This document shows positions 22,661-31,254 of a stretch of DNA of 64,000 nucleotides, piece after piece. How positions within the stretch are numbered: position 1 is the first letter of the stretch; the number at the start of each line of letters is the position of its first letter. The notes under the pieces are model-generated. The model saw only the letters and a program-made list of their open reading frames with translations. It was not told the origin of the DNA and made no database searches. The stretch spans positions 5,890,001 to 5,954,000 of the forward strand of contig NZ_CP059556.1 in assembly GCF_024734405.1 (NCBI RefSeq), read 5' to 3'. The position numbers and the translations under genes are program-made. This DNA is from Saccharopolyspora gregorii (lineage in GTDB: Bacteria; Actinomycetota; Actinomycetes; Mycobacteriales; Pseudonocardiaceae).

Positions 22661-25600
22661 ATGAATGACGATGCGGGTCGGCCGGACGAACTCGCCGACG
22701 GGCGAGCGCGTTCGACCGGGGATCAGCAGCGCGCCGATGCCGGAGCGTCGTGGTTCAGCTCCGCGGAGGGCCAGGCCGCGGCGGACCGCTCCGGCGGCCA
22801 GGCCCGGCCCGGCGCCCCCGCGGACACCGCCCGAGCGACCGCGCAGGACCGCCCCAGCCCGCAGCAGCGGTACGCCGACGCCATCACCGCGATGAACGCC
22901 GTCATCTCCACCCTCGACTTCGAGCAGCTGCCCTGGGTGACCGAGGTGTTCCGCGCGACCGCGGGCGTGCTCGACGACCGCGATCCGGCGCGCGCGGGCG
23001 TGCTGAACAACCTCGGCAGCGCCGCCCAGCTGCGGTACTTGCAGAGCAAGCAGGTCGAGGACCTGGAGGACGCGGTCGGCTACTACCGGGACGCCTCGAC
23101 CGGCGCGCACCAGGACGACCCCGACCTGGTGCTCTACCAGTGCAACCTGGCGCTGGCGCTGACCGAGCTCGCCGTCACCGGGGAGGACCCCGCGCACGCC
23201 GCGGAATCGGTGCGCGCGGCCCGGCTGGCCACCGAGCAGACGCCGCGGCGGGATCCGCGGCGGATCATGACCCTGGTCCGGCTGGCGAACGCGTTGAAGA
23301 CGCACGCGCGCCTCGCGGGCGACCCCCGCTCGGACGACGAGTCGATCGACGTGTTCCGGGAGGCGGCGCGGGCGGCCTCCCGCGGCGGGGGCACCGAGTC
23401 CGCGGAGCTGCGGATCAACCTGGGGGCCGCGCTGCTGCGCCGCTACCAGCGCAACGGCTCGGCGCAGGACCTGGACGAAGGCATCACGCACCTGCGGCGC
23501 GGGGCCGACGGGCTGGCCGACGGGGAGGCGCGCCGGGGAGCGCTGTGCCACCTGGCCAGCGCGTTGCGGCTGCGCTTCGAGCAGGCCGGGGACCTCGCCG
23601 ACCTGGAGGCGGGCATCGGCGAGCTGATCGGCGTGCTGGGCGTGCTCAGCCCCGGGCACCCGCTGCTCGGGCGCGCCCTGGTGCTGCTGGCCGAATCGAC
23701 CGCCGAGCACGTGGACAGCACCGGCGAGCCGGGCCCGCTGCGCCGCACGTTGCGCGCCTACGCGGTGAGCGCCCGCGGCATGGCGGCCGAGGACCCCGAG
23801 CGGTCGTTCGCGCTCGCCGGTTACGGGGCCTTGCTGCGCAGGCACTTCCTGCACGGCGCGGAGGCCGACGCGCTCGACACCGCGGTCGCCGCCGGGGAGG
23901 CGTCGGCCGAGGGATCGCTGGACGGCAAGGTGCTGCACTCGCTGGCGCTGACCCTGCTGACCCGCTACGAGAACAACGCGGACGAGGACGACCTGGACCG
24001 CGCCAAGCAGGTGTGCGACCAAGCGGCCACCGCGCCCGAGACCCCGCAGCACCTGGCGTGGGCGCAGCTCGGCGTGATCGCCGCGCACCGGTTCCGCCGC
24101 ACCACCCGCACCGGCGAGTTGGAAGCCGCCGTGGAGTGGTTCGACCGCGCGCTGGAGGCGATGTCCGCCGACGCGCCGGAGCGGGCCGCCGTGGCCACCC
24201 ACCTGGGCCGGGCCCTGCAGTCGCTGCACCAGCGCACCGGCAGGCGCCGGTTCTACCGCTGGGCGCGGCGGGTGCTCGCCGAGGCCGCCGCGCAGCCGTC
24301 CGCACCCGCCGATCAGCGGCTGCGGGCCGCGAGCCTGAACGGCAGGCTCGCCGCGGGCGCCCAGCGCTGGTCGGAGGCGGTGGAGTCGTTCACCACGGCG
24401 GTGGAACTGCTGCCGCTGGTCACCCGGGCGAAGCGGGCGGTGGCCGCCCCCGCGATGCAGCAGCGGTGGGCGCGGATCGCCGCGGACGCGGCCGCGTGCG
24501 CGGTGGAGAACGGCGAACCGGAGCGCGCCGTGGAGCTGCTGGAGCACGGCCACGCCGCGTTGCTGTCGGACTTCCTGCCCGCGGGCGGCGAGCTCGGTGC
24601 GCTGCACCGCGACCACCCGGAGCTCGCCGACGAAGCCGTCCGGCTGCGCCGGCTGCTGGACCGGCCACCGGGCGAGCCCGCGCTCACCGACCCGGCGGAG
24701 GGCGGCGCGCTGCGCGCCCGGCTGGTCGACGCGTGGGAAGACCTGCTGCGCGAGGTGCGCTCCGATCCGGCGCACGCGAACCACCTGCGGTTGCGCCCGT
24801 TCGCCGACCTCGCCGGGGAGGGCGAGGAGGGCTCGGTGGTGCTGGTCAACCTGAGCCGGTACCGCTCGGACGCGCTGGTGCTCGTCGCGGGCCGGGTGCT
24901 GACCGTCCCGCTGCCGGGCGCGGGCCCGGAGGCGGCCGCCGAGCAGGCCAGGGCCGGGTTAGGCGTGACCGACCAGCGCGATCAGCGCGCGCTGCTGGAG
25001 GCGCTGGACTGGGCGTGGCACAACGTCACCCGCCCGGTGCTGGACCGGATGGGATACGTGCAGCCGCCCGCGGAAGGCCAGCGCTGGCCGCGGCTGTGGT
25101 GGTGCGTGCTGGGGCCGCTGGGCTTCCTGCCGCTGCACGCGGCCGCGGCGCGGGACGGGGCGAGCACCCTGGACCGGGTGGTGTCCTCGTACGCCCCGAC
25201 GCTGGGCGCGTTGAACGAGACCCGGCACCGGCCGGTCCCGGACCAGGGCCGGGCGCTGGTGGCGGCGGACTCGCTGGAGCCGGGCGCGCGGGAGCTGCCC
25301 AGGGAGAACCAGATCCTCGCCCGGTACTGGCCGGACGCGGAGGTGCTGTCCCCGGCGACGACGTCGGCCACGGAGCTGCAGCAGCTGCTGCCCGGCGCGG
25401 CGTGGGTGCACGTGTGCGAACCGAGCGCCCAGTACCCGGCGCAGCCCGCGGCCGGACTGGTGCTGGACCGGGAACCGCCGCAGCGGGGGCTGGGGCTGGT
25501 CGAGATGGGCCAGCTGGGCCTGCACCAGACGGAGTTCGGCTACCTGGGCCGCTGCTCGACCTTCGTGGACGCCCCGTCGGCGGCGGCGGTGCCGCTGGCG

Positions 25601-25828
25601 ACGGCGCTGGGCTTCGCGGGCTTCGCGCACGTCATAGGCTCGTTGTGGGAGGTCGACGAGGAGTGCGCGCTGGAGGTGCACTCGGAGGTCTACGAGGCGG
25701 TGTTCGGCGCGGAGGAGTTCGACACCGGCCGTTCCTCGCACGCACTGCACGACGTGGCCCGGCGGCTGCGCGCCGAGTTCCCGGACATGCCGTCGCGCTG
25801 GTCGGCGCACCTGCACGTCGGGCCCTGA
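22661..25828 (+). CDS. TPR-CHAT protein with apparently degenerate protease dyad
   Basis: A 1055-residue protein with ATG behind AGGAGAATCGGG. Residues 1-75 are low complexity. Residues about 75-700 are TPR-like helical repeats (NNLGSAAQLRYLQSK, INLGAALLRRYQ, and similar). Residues about 740-1055 form a CHAT (caspase-like) domain: LVNLSRYRSDALVLV, LGPLGFLPLHAAAA, then AWVHVCEPSAQYPAQPAAG where active proteins read HFxxHG, then GYLGRCSTF with the nucleophile-position Cys, then FAGFAHVIGSLWEVD. The His of the Cys-His dyad appears to be replaced by Pro while the Cys is kept. TPR-CHAT proteins serve as regulated proteases in defence and signalling; this copy may be a non-catalytic scaffold. It lies on the opposite strand to rpoBC and the mce operon. 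Confidence 0.87.
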   Translation: MNDDAGRPDELADGRARSTGDQQRADAGASWFSSAEGQAAADRSGGQARPGAPADTARATAQDRPSPQQRYADAITAMNAVISTLDFEQLPWVTEVFRATAGVLDDRDPARAGVLNNLGSAAQLRYLQSKQVEDLEDAVGYYRDASTGAHQDDPDLVLYQCNLALALTELAVTGEDPAHAAESVRAARLATEQTPRRDPRRIMTLVRLANALKTHARLAGDPRSDDESIDVFREAARAASRGGGTESAELRINLGAALLRRYQRNGSAQDLDEGITHLRRGADGLADGEARRGALCHLASALRLRFEQAGDLADLEAGIGELIGVLGVLSPGHPLLGRALVLLAESTAEHVDSTGEPGPLRRTLRAYAVSARGMAAEDPERSFALAGYGALLRRHFLHGAEADALDTAVAAGEASAEGSLDGKVLHSLALTLLTRYENNADEDDLDRAKQVCDQAATAPETPQHLAWAQLGVIAAHRFRRTTRTGELEAAVEWFDRALEAMSADAPERAAVATHLGRALQSLHQRTGRRRFYRWARRVLAEAAAQPSAPADQRLRAASLNGRLAAGAQRWSEAVESFTTAVELLPLVTRAKRAVAAPAMQQRWARIAADAAACAVENGEPERAVELLEHGHAALLSDFLPAGGELGALHRDHPELADEAVRLRRLLDRPPGEPALTDPAEGGALRARLVDAWEDLLREVRSDPAHANHLRLRPFADLAGEGEEGSVVLVNLSRYRSDALVLVAGRVLTVPLPGAGPEAAAEQARAGLGVTDQRDQRALLEALDWAWHNVTRPVLDRMGYVQPPAEGQRWPRLWWCVLGPLGFLPLHAAAARDGASTLDRVVSSYAPTLGALNETRHRPVPDQGRALVAADSLEPGARELPRENQILARYWPDAEVLSPATTSATELQQLLPGAAWVHVCEPSAQYPAQPAAGLVLDREPPQRGLGLVEMGQLGLHQTEFGYLGRCSTFVDAPSAAAVPLATALGFAGFAHVIGSLWEVDEECALEVHSEVYEAVFGAEEFDTGRSSHALHDVARRLRAEFPDMPSRWSAHLHVGP

Positions 25829-25898
25829 TCAGCGGCGAGCTCTGATCGCGGCGGGCCCAGATCAGCGGCTAGCCCAGATCAGCGGCGAGCCCAGATCA
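25827..25898. repeat. Intergenic 17-bp tandem repeat
   Basis: Four to five imperfect copies of a unit of the form GATCAGCGGCGAGCCCA follow the CHAT stop directly. They are non-coding and lie between the gene end and the hairpin terminator. Confidence 0.75.
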
Positions 25899-25925
25899 GC
25901 GAGCGCCCCGGTGCGGGGCGCTCGC
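25899..25925. terminator. Bidirectional terminator between CHAT and mce loci
   Basis: A perfect 11-bp inverted repeat (25899-25909 with 25915-25925) with a 5-nt loop lies between two convergent genes and can serve both transcripts. Confidence 0.8.
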
Positions 25926-25934
25926 CGCGGGCGG

Positions 25935-27101
25935 TCAGTGCTGGCTGATGTTCGCGATCTTCCACTGGTCGCCGTGCCGCTCCGCGCTGATGACGACCTG
26001 CGCGGGCCCGACCGACGGTTCGCCGCCGATGTCGGTGCGGGTGGCGTTCTGGTCCACGAACAGCAGCACCTCGGCGCGGTCGCCTTCCAACCGGGTGACG
26101 CTGCTGGCCTTGACCGTGGTGGTGACCACCAGCTTCTGGATGGGCGCCTGCTGCTTGACGGTGGTGAACAGCTGCTCGTACTCGCCGACGGCGCGGCCGA
26201 CGAGCAGGTCCTTCGCCGCGCGCTCGGTCTTGCCGGTGTCGGCGAAGTCGTAGGAGAAGATCTTCTCGACGCCGTCGGTGATCTGCCCGTTCACCTCGCT
26301 GGTGCCTGCCTGGTCGGCGAGCGCCCGGTTGCCGTAGAACGCGCCGTAGGCCTCGACGCCGAACCAGGTCGCGAGCCCGGCGAGCACGACGGTCACCGCG
26401 AGCAGGGCGGCGACGAACCCGGTGTTCCCGCTCCGCTCGGAGTCGGCGCTGCCGCGCTCATCGGCGGGCTGGTCCGCTCCGGGCTCGGCCGCGCCGGACG
26501 GGTCGGCGGGTTCGGTGCCGGTCCGGTCGTCGGCGGGCAGGTCGGCGACGGCGTGGAAGCGCTGCTCGGTCCCGTCGGACCCCGCTTTCCCGGACGCATC
26601 CGGTTCGAGGGCGTCGCCGGTGCCTGCGGGCTCGCCCTCCGAGGCGGCCGTGGCGGACGCGGACCGAGCGGTCTCCTCGCCGGCGGCGCCGGATTCCTCG
26701 TCGGCGGCACCGGAAGCCTGGTCAGCGGCACCGGAAGCCTGGTCAGCAGCACCGGAAGCCTGGTCAGCAGCACCGGAAGCCTGGTCAGCAGCACCGGAAG
26801 CCTGGTCAGCAGCACCGGAAGCCTGGTCGTCGGCACCGGAAGCCTGGTCGTCGGCACCGTCCTGCTCGACCGCAGCAGCCCGGTCACCGGCGGCATCCCG
26901 CCCGGCCTCCGCGGCGGACTCCCGCGCACCGGACGTCGAACCGTCCACATCGGACGATTCGGCACCCGCCGGCGTCGCCTCCTCCGGCCGGTTCAACCCG
27001 ATCCGCGAACCGGAGTTCTGCGAACCGGTGCGGTTGCGCTGACCGGCGACGCGCCGCCGCGACGTCGATCCGGGACGACGGGGATGGGGCACGGGAACCA
27101 C
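25935..27101 (-). CDS. Mce-associated membrane protein with tandem-repeat region
   Basis: A 388-residue last gene of the mce operon. Residues 1-65 are basic and polar. Residues about 80-145 hold seven to eight copies of ADQASGA encoded by 21-bp repeats, followed by more acidic low complexity. One membrane segment is near residues 228-248 (NTGFVAALLAVTVVLAGLATWFGV). The C-terminal 130 residues form a small NTF2-like fold with GDRAEVLLFVDQNATRTD and HGDQWKIANISQH, as in Mce-associated (Mas) proteins that stabilise Mce complexes. The repeated acidic region faces the cytoplasm if the topology is type II. The ATG at 27101 follows the previous gene's stop by 37 bp. Confidence 0.85.
   Translation of the reverse strand: MVPVPHPRRPGSTSRRRVAGQRNRTGSQNSGSRIGLNRPEEATPAGAESSDVDGSTSGARESAAEAGRDAAGDRAAAVEQDGADDQASGADDQASGAADQASGAADQASGAADQASGAADQASGAADQASGAADEESGAAGEETARSASATAASEGEPAGTGDALEPDASGKAGSDGTEQRFHAVADLPADDRTGTEPADPSGAAEPGADQPADERGSADSERSGNTGFVAALLAVTVVLAGLATWFGVEAYGAFYGNRALADQAGTSEVNGQITDGVEKIFSYDFADTGKTERAAKDLLVGRAVGEYEQLFTTVKQQAPIQKLVVTTTVKASSVTRLEGDRAEVLLFVDQNATRTDIGGEPSVGPAQVVISAERHGDQWKIANISQH
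26709..26855 (-). repeat. 21-bp tandem repeat encoding ADQASGA
   Basis: Seven nearly identical 21-bp units start at 26709, 26730, 26751, 26772, 26793, 26814 and 26835, flanked by decayed copies on both sides. Because 21 is a multiple of three, copy-number change keeps the frame. Confidence 0.95.
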
Positions 27102-27138
27102 TCCTAGTGCGTACGGGTTCGGCGGCTTGCTCGGGGGA

Positions 27139-27732
27139 TCAGCCGACCGCGACGGGGCCGAGGACGCTGAGCTTCCAGTCCTGGCCCTCGCGGGTCAGTT
27201 CGGCCTGGTACCGGCTGCGCTTCTCGGCGGGCTGCTGGCCTTCCGGGGTGACGGTCACCTTCACCACCGCGATCATGCGGGCCTTGCCCGCGCGGTCGTT
27301 GAGCTCGGTGAGCCCGGCGGAGAGGACTTCCGCCTTGGTGACCGTCTTGGCCTGCGTGATGCTGTCGGCGTACTGCTGCCGCCCGCGCACCACGTCCTCG
27401 TGCAGCGGGCCGGTGGAGGACCGCTCCCACAGGTCGAGCCCGGGCTGCACGTCGCGGAAGTCCAGCGTGTTGAAGTTGATGATCGCCTGGGTGCCCGCCT
27501 GCAGCGCGTCGTCCCGTTCGGCCGCGTAGGCGGCGTTGCCGTTGCTGGCGGCGACGGCCCAGGTGATGCCGGTGACCAGGGCGGCCACCACGGCGACGGC
27601 CAGCGCGATTCCCGAGACCAGCACGGGCCACGGTCGTTTCGCGGTCGGGCGGTTCTCGGTCTCCGGGCCGGGTTCGGCCGCGTTCTCGGTCATCGGCTCA
27701 CCTCGTTTCGCGGTGCCGTCGGGCTGGCTCAC
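27139..27732 (-). CDS. Mce-associated membrane protein
   Basis: A 197-residue protein with a GTG start overlapping the mceF stop by 4 bp. After a polar N-terminus, one membrane segment covers residues about 36-62 (PVLVSGIALAVAVVAALVTGI). The rest is an NTF2-like periplasmic domain with QAGTQAIINFNTLDF and RSRYQAELTREGQDWKLSVLG. Paired Mas proteins at the end of mce operons are standard in actinobacteria. An internal ATG (MTENAAEPG, 13 residues in) is an alternative start. Confidence 0.87.
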   Translation of the reverse strand: MSQPDGTAKRGEPMTENAAEPGPETENRPTAKRPWPVLVSGIALAVAVVAALVTGITWAVAASNGNAAYAAERDDALQAGTQAIINFNTLDFRDVQPGLDLWERSSTGPLHEDVVRGRQQYADSITQAKTVTKAEVLSAGLTELNDRAGKARMIAVVKVTVTPEGQQPAEKRSRYQAELTREGQDWKLSVLGPVAVG

Positions 27733-28835
27733 TGTCCGGGGGCGTTCTGGGCGCCGCGCACGTTGATCGGGCTGCCCGGCGGCTCCGCACAGTGTGCATC
27801 AGTGTTCAGCGGTGTCGGCGCCAGGTCGCTGCCCGCACGCTTCTGGGTCGCTTCGTAACCGGCCGTGCACGGCAGCGGGTCGAAGATGTTCAGCGCCAGC
27901 CCGAAGTGGGCGGTGCCGTCGCCGGGCACCACGCTGTAGCCGCCCGCGGAGACCATCGGGTAGGTGACCAGCAGCTGCTCGATCCCGTCGGTGTTCGCGG
28001 CGAGCAGGTCGGTGGTGCTGGTGAGGTTCCGCACCAGGGTGCCGAGCTGCGGCCCGGTCTCGTTGAGCAGTCCGCTGACCTGGCGCGCGGCGGGCGGCGC
28101 CTGCTTGATGAGGTTGCGGATGTCCGGGTCGGAGCTGCGCAGCTGCTCGGCCAGCAACCGCAGGTCGGAGCTGTAGGAGCGGATCGCGGAGCCCTGCTCG
28201 TTCTGGGTGGCGAGCACGGTGGTGCCGTCCTCCAGCAGCTTCCGGGTCTGCGGCAGGTGCTGCTGGGCTTCGGTGGTGAACTCGCGCGTGGTGTCGAGCA
28301 CCCGCTGCAGGTTGCCGCCGTTGTTGCGGAACGCGGTGCCGAGCTCGTCGACGACGGTCCGCAGCGAGTCCGGGGGCACCGACTTGGAGAAGTCGTCCAG
28401 GTTGGTCATGAGCTCTTCGACCGGCAGCGGCGTGCTGGTGGCCTGCCGCTCGATGACCGACCCGTCCTTCAGGTACGGCCCGGAGCCGGTCCGGGGCCGC
28501 AGGTCGACGTACTGCTCGCCGACGGCGGACCGGTTGGTGACGACGGCGTCCACGTCCCGCGGGATGCGGTCGTGGCCCGCGTCGATGTCCAAGGGCACTT
28601 CGATGCCGTCGGAGGTCAGCTTCATCTCCCCGACGCGTCCGATGGGCACGCCCCGGTAGGTGACCTCGGCGTTGTCGAAGATGCCGCCGGAATCGGCGAG
28701 GTTCATGGTCACCACGTAGCCGCGGGGGCCGAGCAGCCGGTCCAGCCCGGCGTAGCGGGCGCCCGCGTAACCGATGCCGACGAACGCGATCACCACGAAC
28801 GCGATGACCTGCAGGCGGGTTTTGCGCGTGAGCAT
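27729..28835 (-). CDS. mceF: Mce family protein F
   Basis: A 368-residue last Mce subunit. It has an N-terminal membrane helix (residues 9-29), a MlaD/Mce domain (about 38-115) with VTYRGVPIGRVGEMKL and VGEQYVDLRPR, a long helical region that would line the trans-periplasmic tunnel, and a short C-terminal tail with two Cys residues. The six Mce subunits form a hetero-hexamer that carries lipids or sterols across the envelope. The start overlaps the mceE stop by 1 bp (TGATG), and the stop overlaps the next gene. It ends in NVRGAQNAPGQ. Confidence 0.92.
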   Translation of the reverse strand: MLTRKTRLQVIAFVVIAFVGIGYAGARYAGLDRLLGPRGYVVTMNLADSGGIFDNAEVTYRGVPIGRVGEMKLTSDGIEVPLDIDAGHDRIPRDVDAVVTNRSAVGEQYVDLRPRTGSGPYLKDGSVIERQATSTPLPVEELMTNLDDFSKSVPPDSLRTVVDELGTAFRNNGGNLQRVLDTTREFTTEAQQHLPQTRKLLEDGTTVLATQNEQGSAIRSYSSDLRLLAEQLRSSDPDIRNLIKQAPPAARQVSGLLNETGPQLGTLVRNLTSTTDLLAANTDGIEQLLVTYPMVSAGGYSVVPGDGTAHFGLALNIFDPLPCTAGYEATQKRAGSDLAPTPLNTDAHCAEPPGSPINVRGAQNAPGQ

Positions 28836-30034
28836 CAGTCATCGCCTCCGAACAGGAAGTCGAGCAGCCCGCCGTCCTTCTCGTCCGGTTCGGTGCTCGG
28901 CTCGGTGGACGTCTCCGGGGGCGGCTGCGGGGCCGTGGTGCCGGGCTGCGGTTGCGGTTGCAGCGGCAGCGGCGGGGCGCCGGGCAGCTGGACCAGCGGC
29001 TGCCGGGAGCGGCCGATGTTGCCGAGGATGTTGGTGAGGTTGAGGTCCGCGTCGATGTACAGGTTGGTGTAGTCGCCCTTGATGCCCTGCACGGCGCCGT
29101 CGGTGAACGGGTAGGTCAGCAGGATCTCGAAGGACTTCGGCAGGTCGTCGCCCGCGGCTTCGAGCTGCGCGAGCGTCGGCTGCAGCGCCTGCAGGTTGTG
29201 CACCAGGTCGTCCTGGCTGCGGTTGACCACGTCGGTGGCGACCCCGGAGAGCTCGTCCAGCGACTGCAGCATGGTGACCAGCTGGGTCCGCTGGTCGTTG
29301 AGCACCTTCAGCCCGGGTTCGAGGTCGCGCAGCGCGGTGTCGATGTTGCCGCGCTGCGCGTCGAGGCTGGCGGAGAGCCGGTTGACGCTGTCCAGCGCGC
29401 GGGTGATGTCGTCGCGCTGCGCGTCGAGCCCGGCGACGAGTTCGTCGAGGTTGCCGAGCAGGCTGCGGGCATCGGCCTCGCGCCCGTCGAGGGCGGTGTT
29501 GAGCTCGCGGGTGATGTTCTGCAGCTGCGCGACGCCACCGCCGTTGAGCAGCAGGGACAGCGCACCGAGGACTTCTTCGACCTCGGGGTTGCGGCCGCTG
29601 CGGTCCAGGCTGATCACGTCGCCGTTGATGAGCCGGCCCTGCGGTGCTTCCGGTGCGGGCGGGGCGGCGAGTTCGACGTACTTCTCGCCGAGCAGGCTGG
29701 ACTGGCGGAGCCGGGCGATGGCGTTGCCGGGCAGCCTCACGTCCCGGTTGACCTCCAGGACGGCTTCGGCGTCCCAGGAGCCGTCGGCGAGCCCGATCGT
29801 GCTGACCCGCCCGACGGGCACGTCGTTGACCCGCACCCCGGCGTTGGGCACCAGGTCGAGCACGTCGTCGAAGCGCACCTTCACCCGGTAGGGCTTGTCG
29901 CCGAGGTCGGCGCCACCGGGCAGGGGTAAGCCGGAGACGCCGGTGAACCCGCAGCCGCTCACCAGCACGAGCGCGCTGGTGGCGAGGGCGAGGACCTTCC
30001 CGGCACGGCGGGCCGGGGTTGCACGGCCGATCAC
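28835..30034 (-). CDS. mceE: Mce family lipoprotein E
   Basis: The GTG at 30034 overlaps the mceD stop by 4 bp, giving 399 residues; a longer open frame upstream runs antisense through mceD and was rejected. The N-terminus is a lipoprotein signal (ALATSALVLVSGC, Cys near residue 28), as expected for MceE/LprK. The Mce domain (about 48-125) has VRVNDVPVGRVSTIGL and LLGEKYVELAAPP. A helical tunnel region follows, then a Pro/Gln/Thr-rich tail ending FLFGGDD. It would be anchored to the outer face of the membrane. Confidence 0.92.
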   Translation of the reverse strand: MIGRATPARRAGKVLALATSALVLVSGCGFTGVSGLPLPGGADLGDKPYRVKVRFDDVLDLVPNAGVRVNDVPVGRVSTIGLADGSWDAEAVLEVNRDVRLPGNAIARLRQSSLLGEKYVELAAPPAPEAPQGRLINGDVISLDRSGRNPEVEEVLGALSLLLNGGGVAQLQNITRELNTALDGREADARSLLGNLDELVAGLDAQRDDITRALDSVNRLSASLDAQRGNIDTALRDLEPGLKVLNDQRTQLVTMLQSLDELSGVATDVVNRSQDDLVHNLQALQPTLAQLEAAGDDLPKSFEILLTYPFTDGAVQGIKGDYTNLYIDADLNLTNILGNIGRSRQPLVQLPGAPPLPLQPQPQPGTTAPQPPPETSTEPSTEPDEKDGGLLDFLFGGDD

Positions 30035-31254
30035 TGGCCACCTCCGGTGACGAGCGGGGTGCCGACGCCGCCGAGCGGCAGCGCCGGGTCGCCGGTGGCC
30101 GCGCCGTTCTGCTGCGCGGGCGGATTGCCCTGCGCCTGCGAGAGCAGGTCGGCGATGCTGGTGAACGGCAGGATCCCGTCCAGCACCGGCTGGATCGCGT
30201 TGCACGCGTCGAGGACGTTGTCCGGCAGTTGCAGCGGCGTTCCGGCGGCGGGCTGGCGGACCAGCTTGCACACCCCCACCAGCGGCGGCTCGTTCAGCTC
30301 GTTGATGACCGCGCGGGTGTCGAGGGTCCCGGAGGCGGCGTTGTAGGAGTTCTGCAGGTTGCCCAGCGCCAGCGGCGCGTCCCGCAGCGATTCGGACAGG
30401 GCCGCCTTCTGGTTCACCAGCACTTGGGCGACGCCGTTGAGCTGGTCCACGTTGGACTTGAGCTGCCCGCGGTTCTCCCGCACGAATTGCTCGACCTTGC
30501 CGAGCGCGACGGCGAGTTCGGCGAAGGACGCGCCGAGGTCCTCCCGCTCCCCCGCCAGCAACGAGCTGACGTCCTGCATCTGGGTGTTGAACCGGCGCAC
30601 CTGCTCGTCGTTGTCGTTGAGCATGGTGGTGAACCGCTGCAGGTTGTCGACGGTGGCGAACAGGTCCTTGCTGCTGCCGGAGAGCGTGCTGCCCGCCTGG
30701 CCGAGGTGCTGCAGCGTGTCGGCGAGCGCCTGGCCGTTGCCGTCGAGGTTGGCGGCACCGGTGTCGAGCAGCCGGGTCAGCGCCCCGTCCTTGTTCGCGC
30801 CGTCCGGCCCGAGCGCCGCGGTGATGTCGTTGAGGCTGCGGTACACCTCGTCGAGCTCGACGGGGGTGGCGGTGCGCTCCTTCGGGATGACGGCGCCGTC
30901 GGCGAGCTTCGGCCCTCCCTTGTAGACGGGGGCGAGCTGCACGTACCGGTCGCTGACGACGCTCGGCGAGACGAGCACCGCGTTCACCTCGGCGGGCACG
31001 TCCACGTCGCGGTCCAGCGACATGGTGACCTTCACGGTCTGCCCGTGCGGTTCGACCTGGTCGACGGTGCCCATCGGGACGCCGAGCATCCGCACGTCCC
31101 CACCGGGGTAGACGCCGACCGCGGCGGAGAAGTAGGCGGTGACGCGCTTCTCGTTCGCCCCGTAGAACAGCCACCACACGGCACCGGTGGCCAGCAGCGC
31201 CACCGCGCAGGCGATCGCGATCATGCTGGTGAGGGGTGGTTTCCGGGTGCTCAT
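30031..31254 (-). CDS. mceD: Mce family protein D
   Basis: A 407-residue subunit with a membrane helix at residues 10-31, an Mce domain (about 38-118) with VRMLGVPMGTVDQVEP and VSDRYVQLAPVY, and a long helical tunnel region. The C-terminal 50 residues are Gly/Pro/Gln-rich. It overlaps mceC and mceE by 4 bp each, so it is translated as part of one coupled operon. Confidence 0.92.
   Translation of the reverse strand: MSTRKPPLTSMIAIACAVALLATGAVWWLFYGANEKRVTAYFSAAVGVYPGGDVRMLGVPMGTVDQVEPHGQTVKVTMSLDRDVDVPAEVNAVLVSPSVVSDRYVQLAPVYKGGPKLADGAVIPKERTATPVELDEVYRSLNDITAALGPDGANKDGALTRLLDTGAANLDGNGQALADTLQHLGQAGSTLSGSSKDLFATVDNLQRFTTMLNDNDEQVRRFNTQMQDVSSLLAGEREDLGASFAELAVALGKVEQFVRENRGQLKSNVDQLNGVAQVLVNQKAALSESLRDAPLALGNLQNSYNAASGTLDTRAVINELNEPPLVGVCKLVRQPAAGTPLQLPDNVLDACNAIQPVLDGILPFTSIADLLSQAQGNPPAQQNGAATGDPALPLGGVGTPLVTGGGQ

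Noticed and set aside
22571-24784. Minus-strand open frame opposite the CHAT gene
   Set aside because: Its product is Arg/Gln/Gly-rich without a domain, and the plus-strand TPR-CHAT protein with a good ribosome-binding site explains the region.
26709-26855. CRISPR-like regular spacing
   Set aside because: The 21-bp units are directly adjacent without spacers and are in-frame coding repeats.
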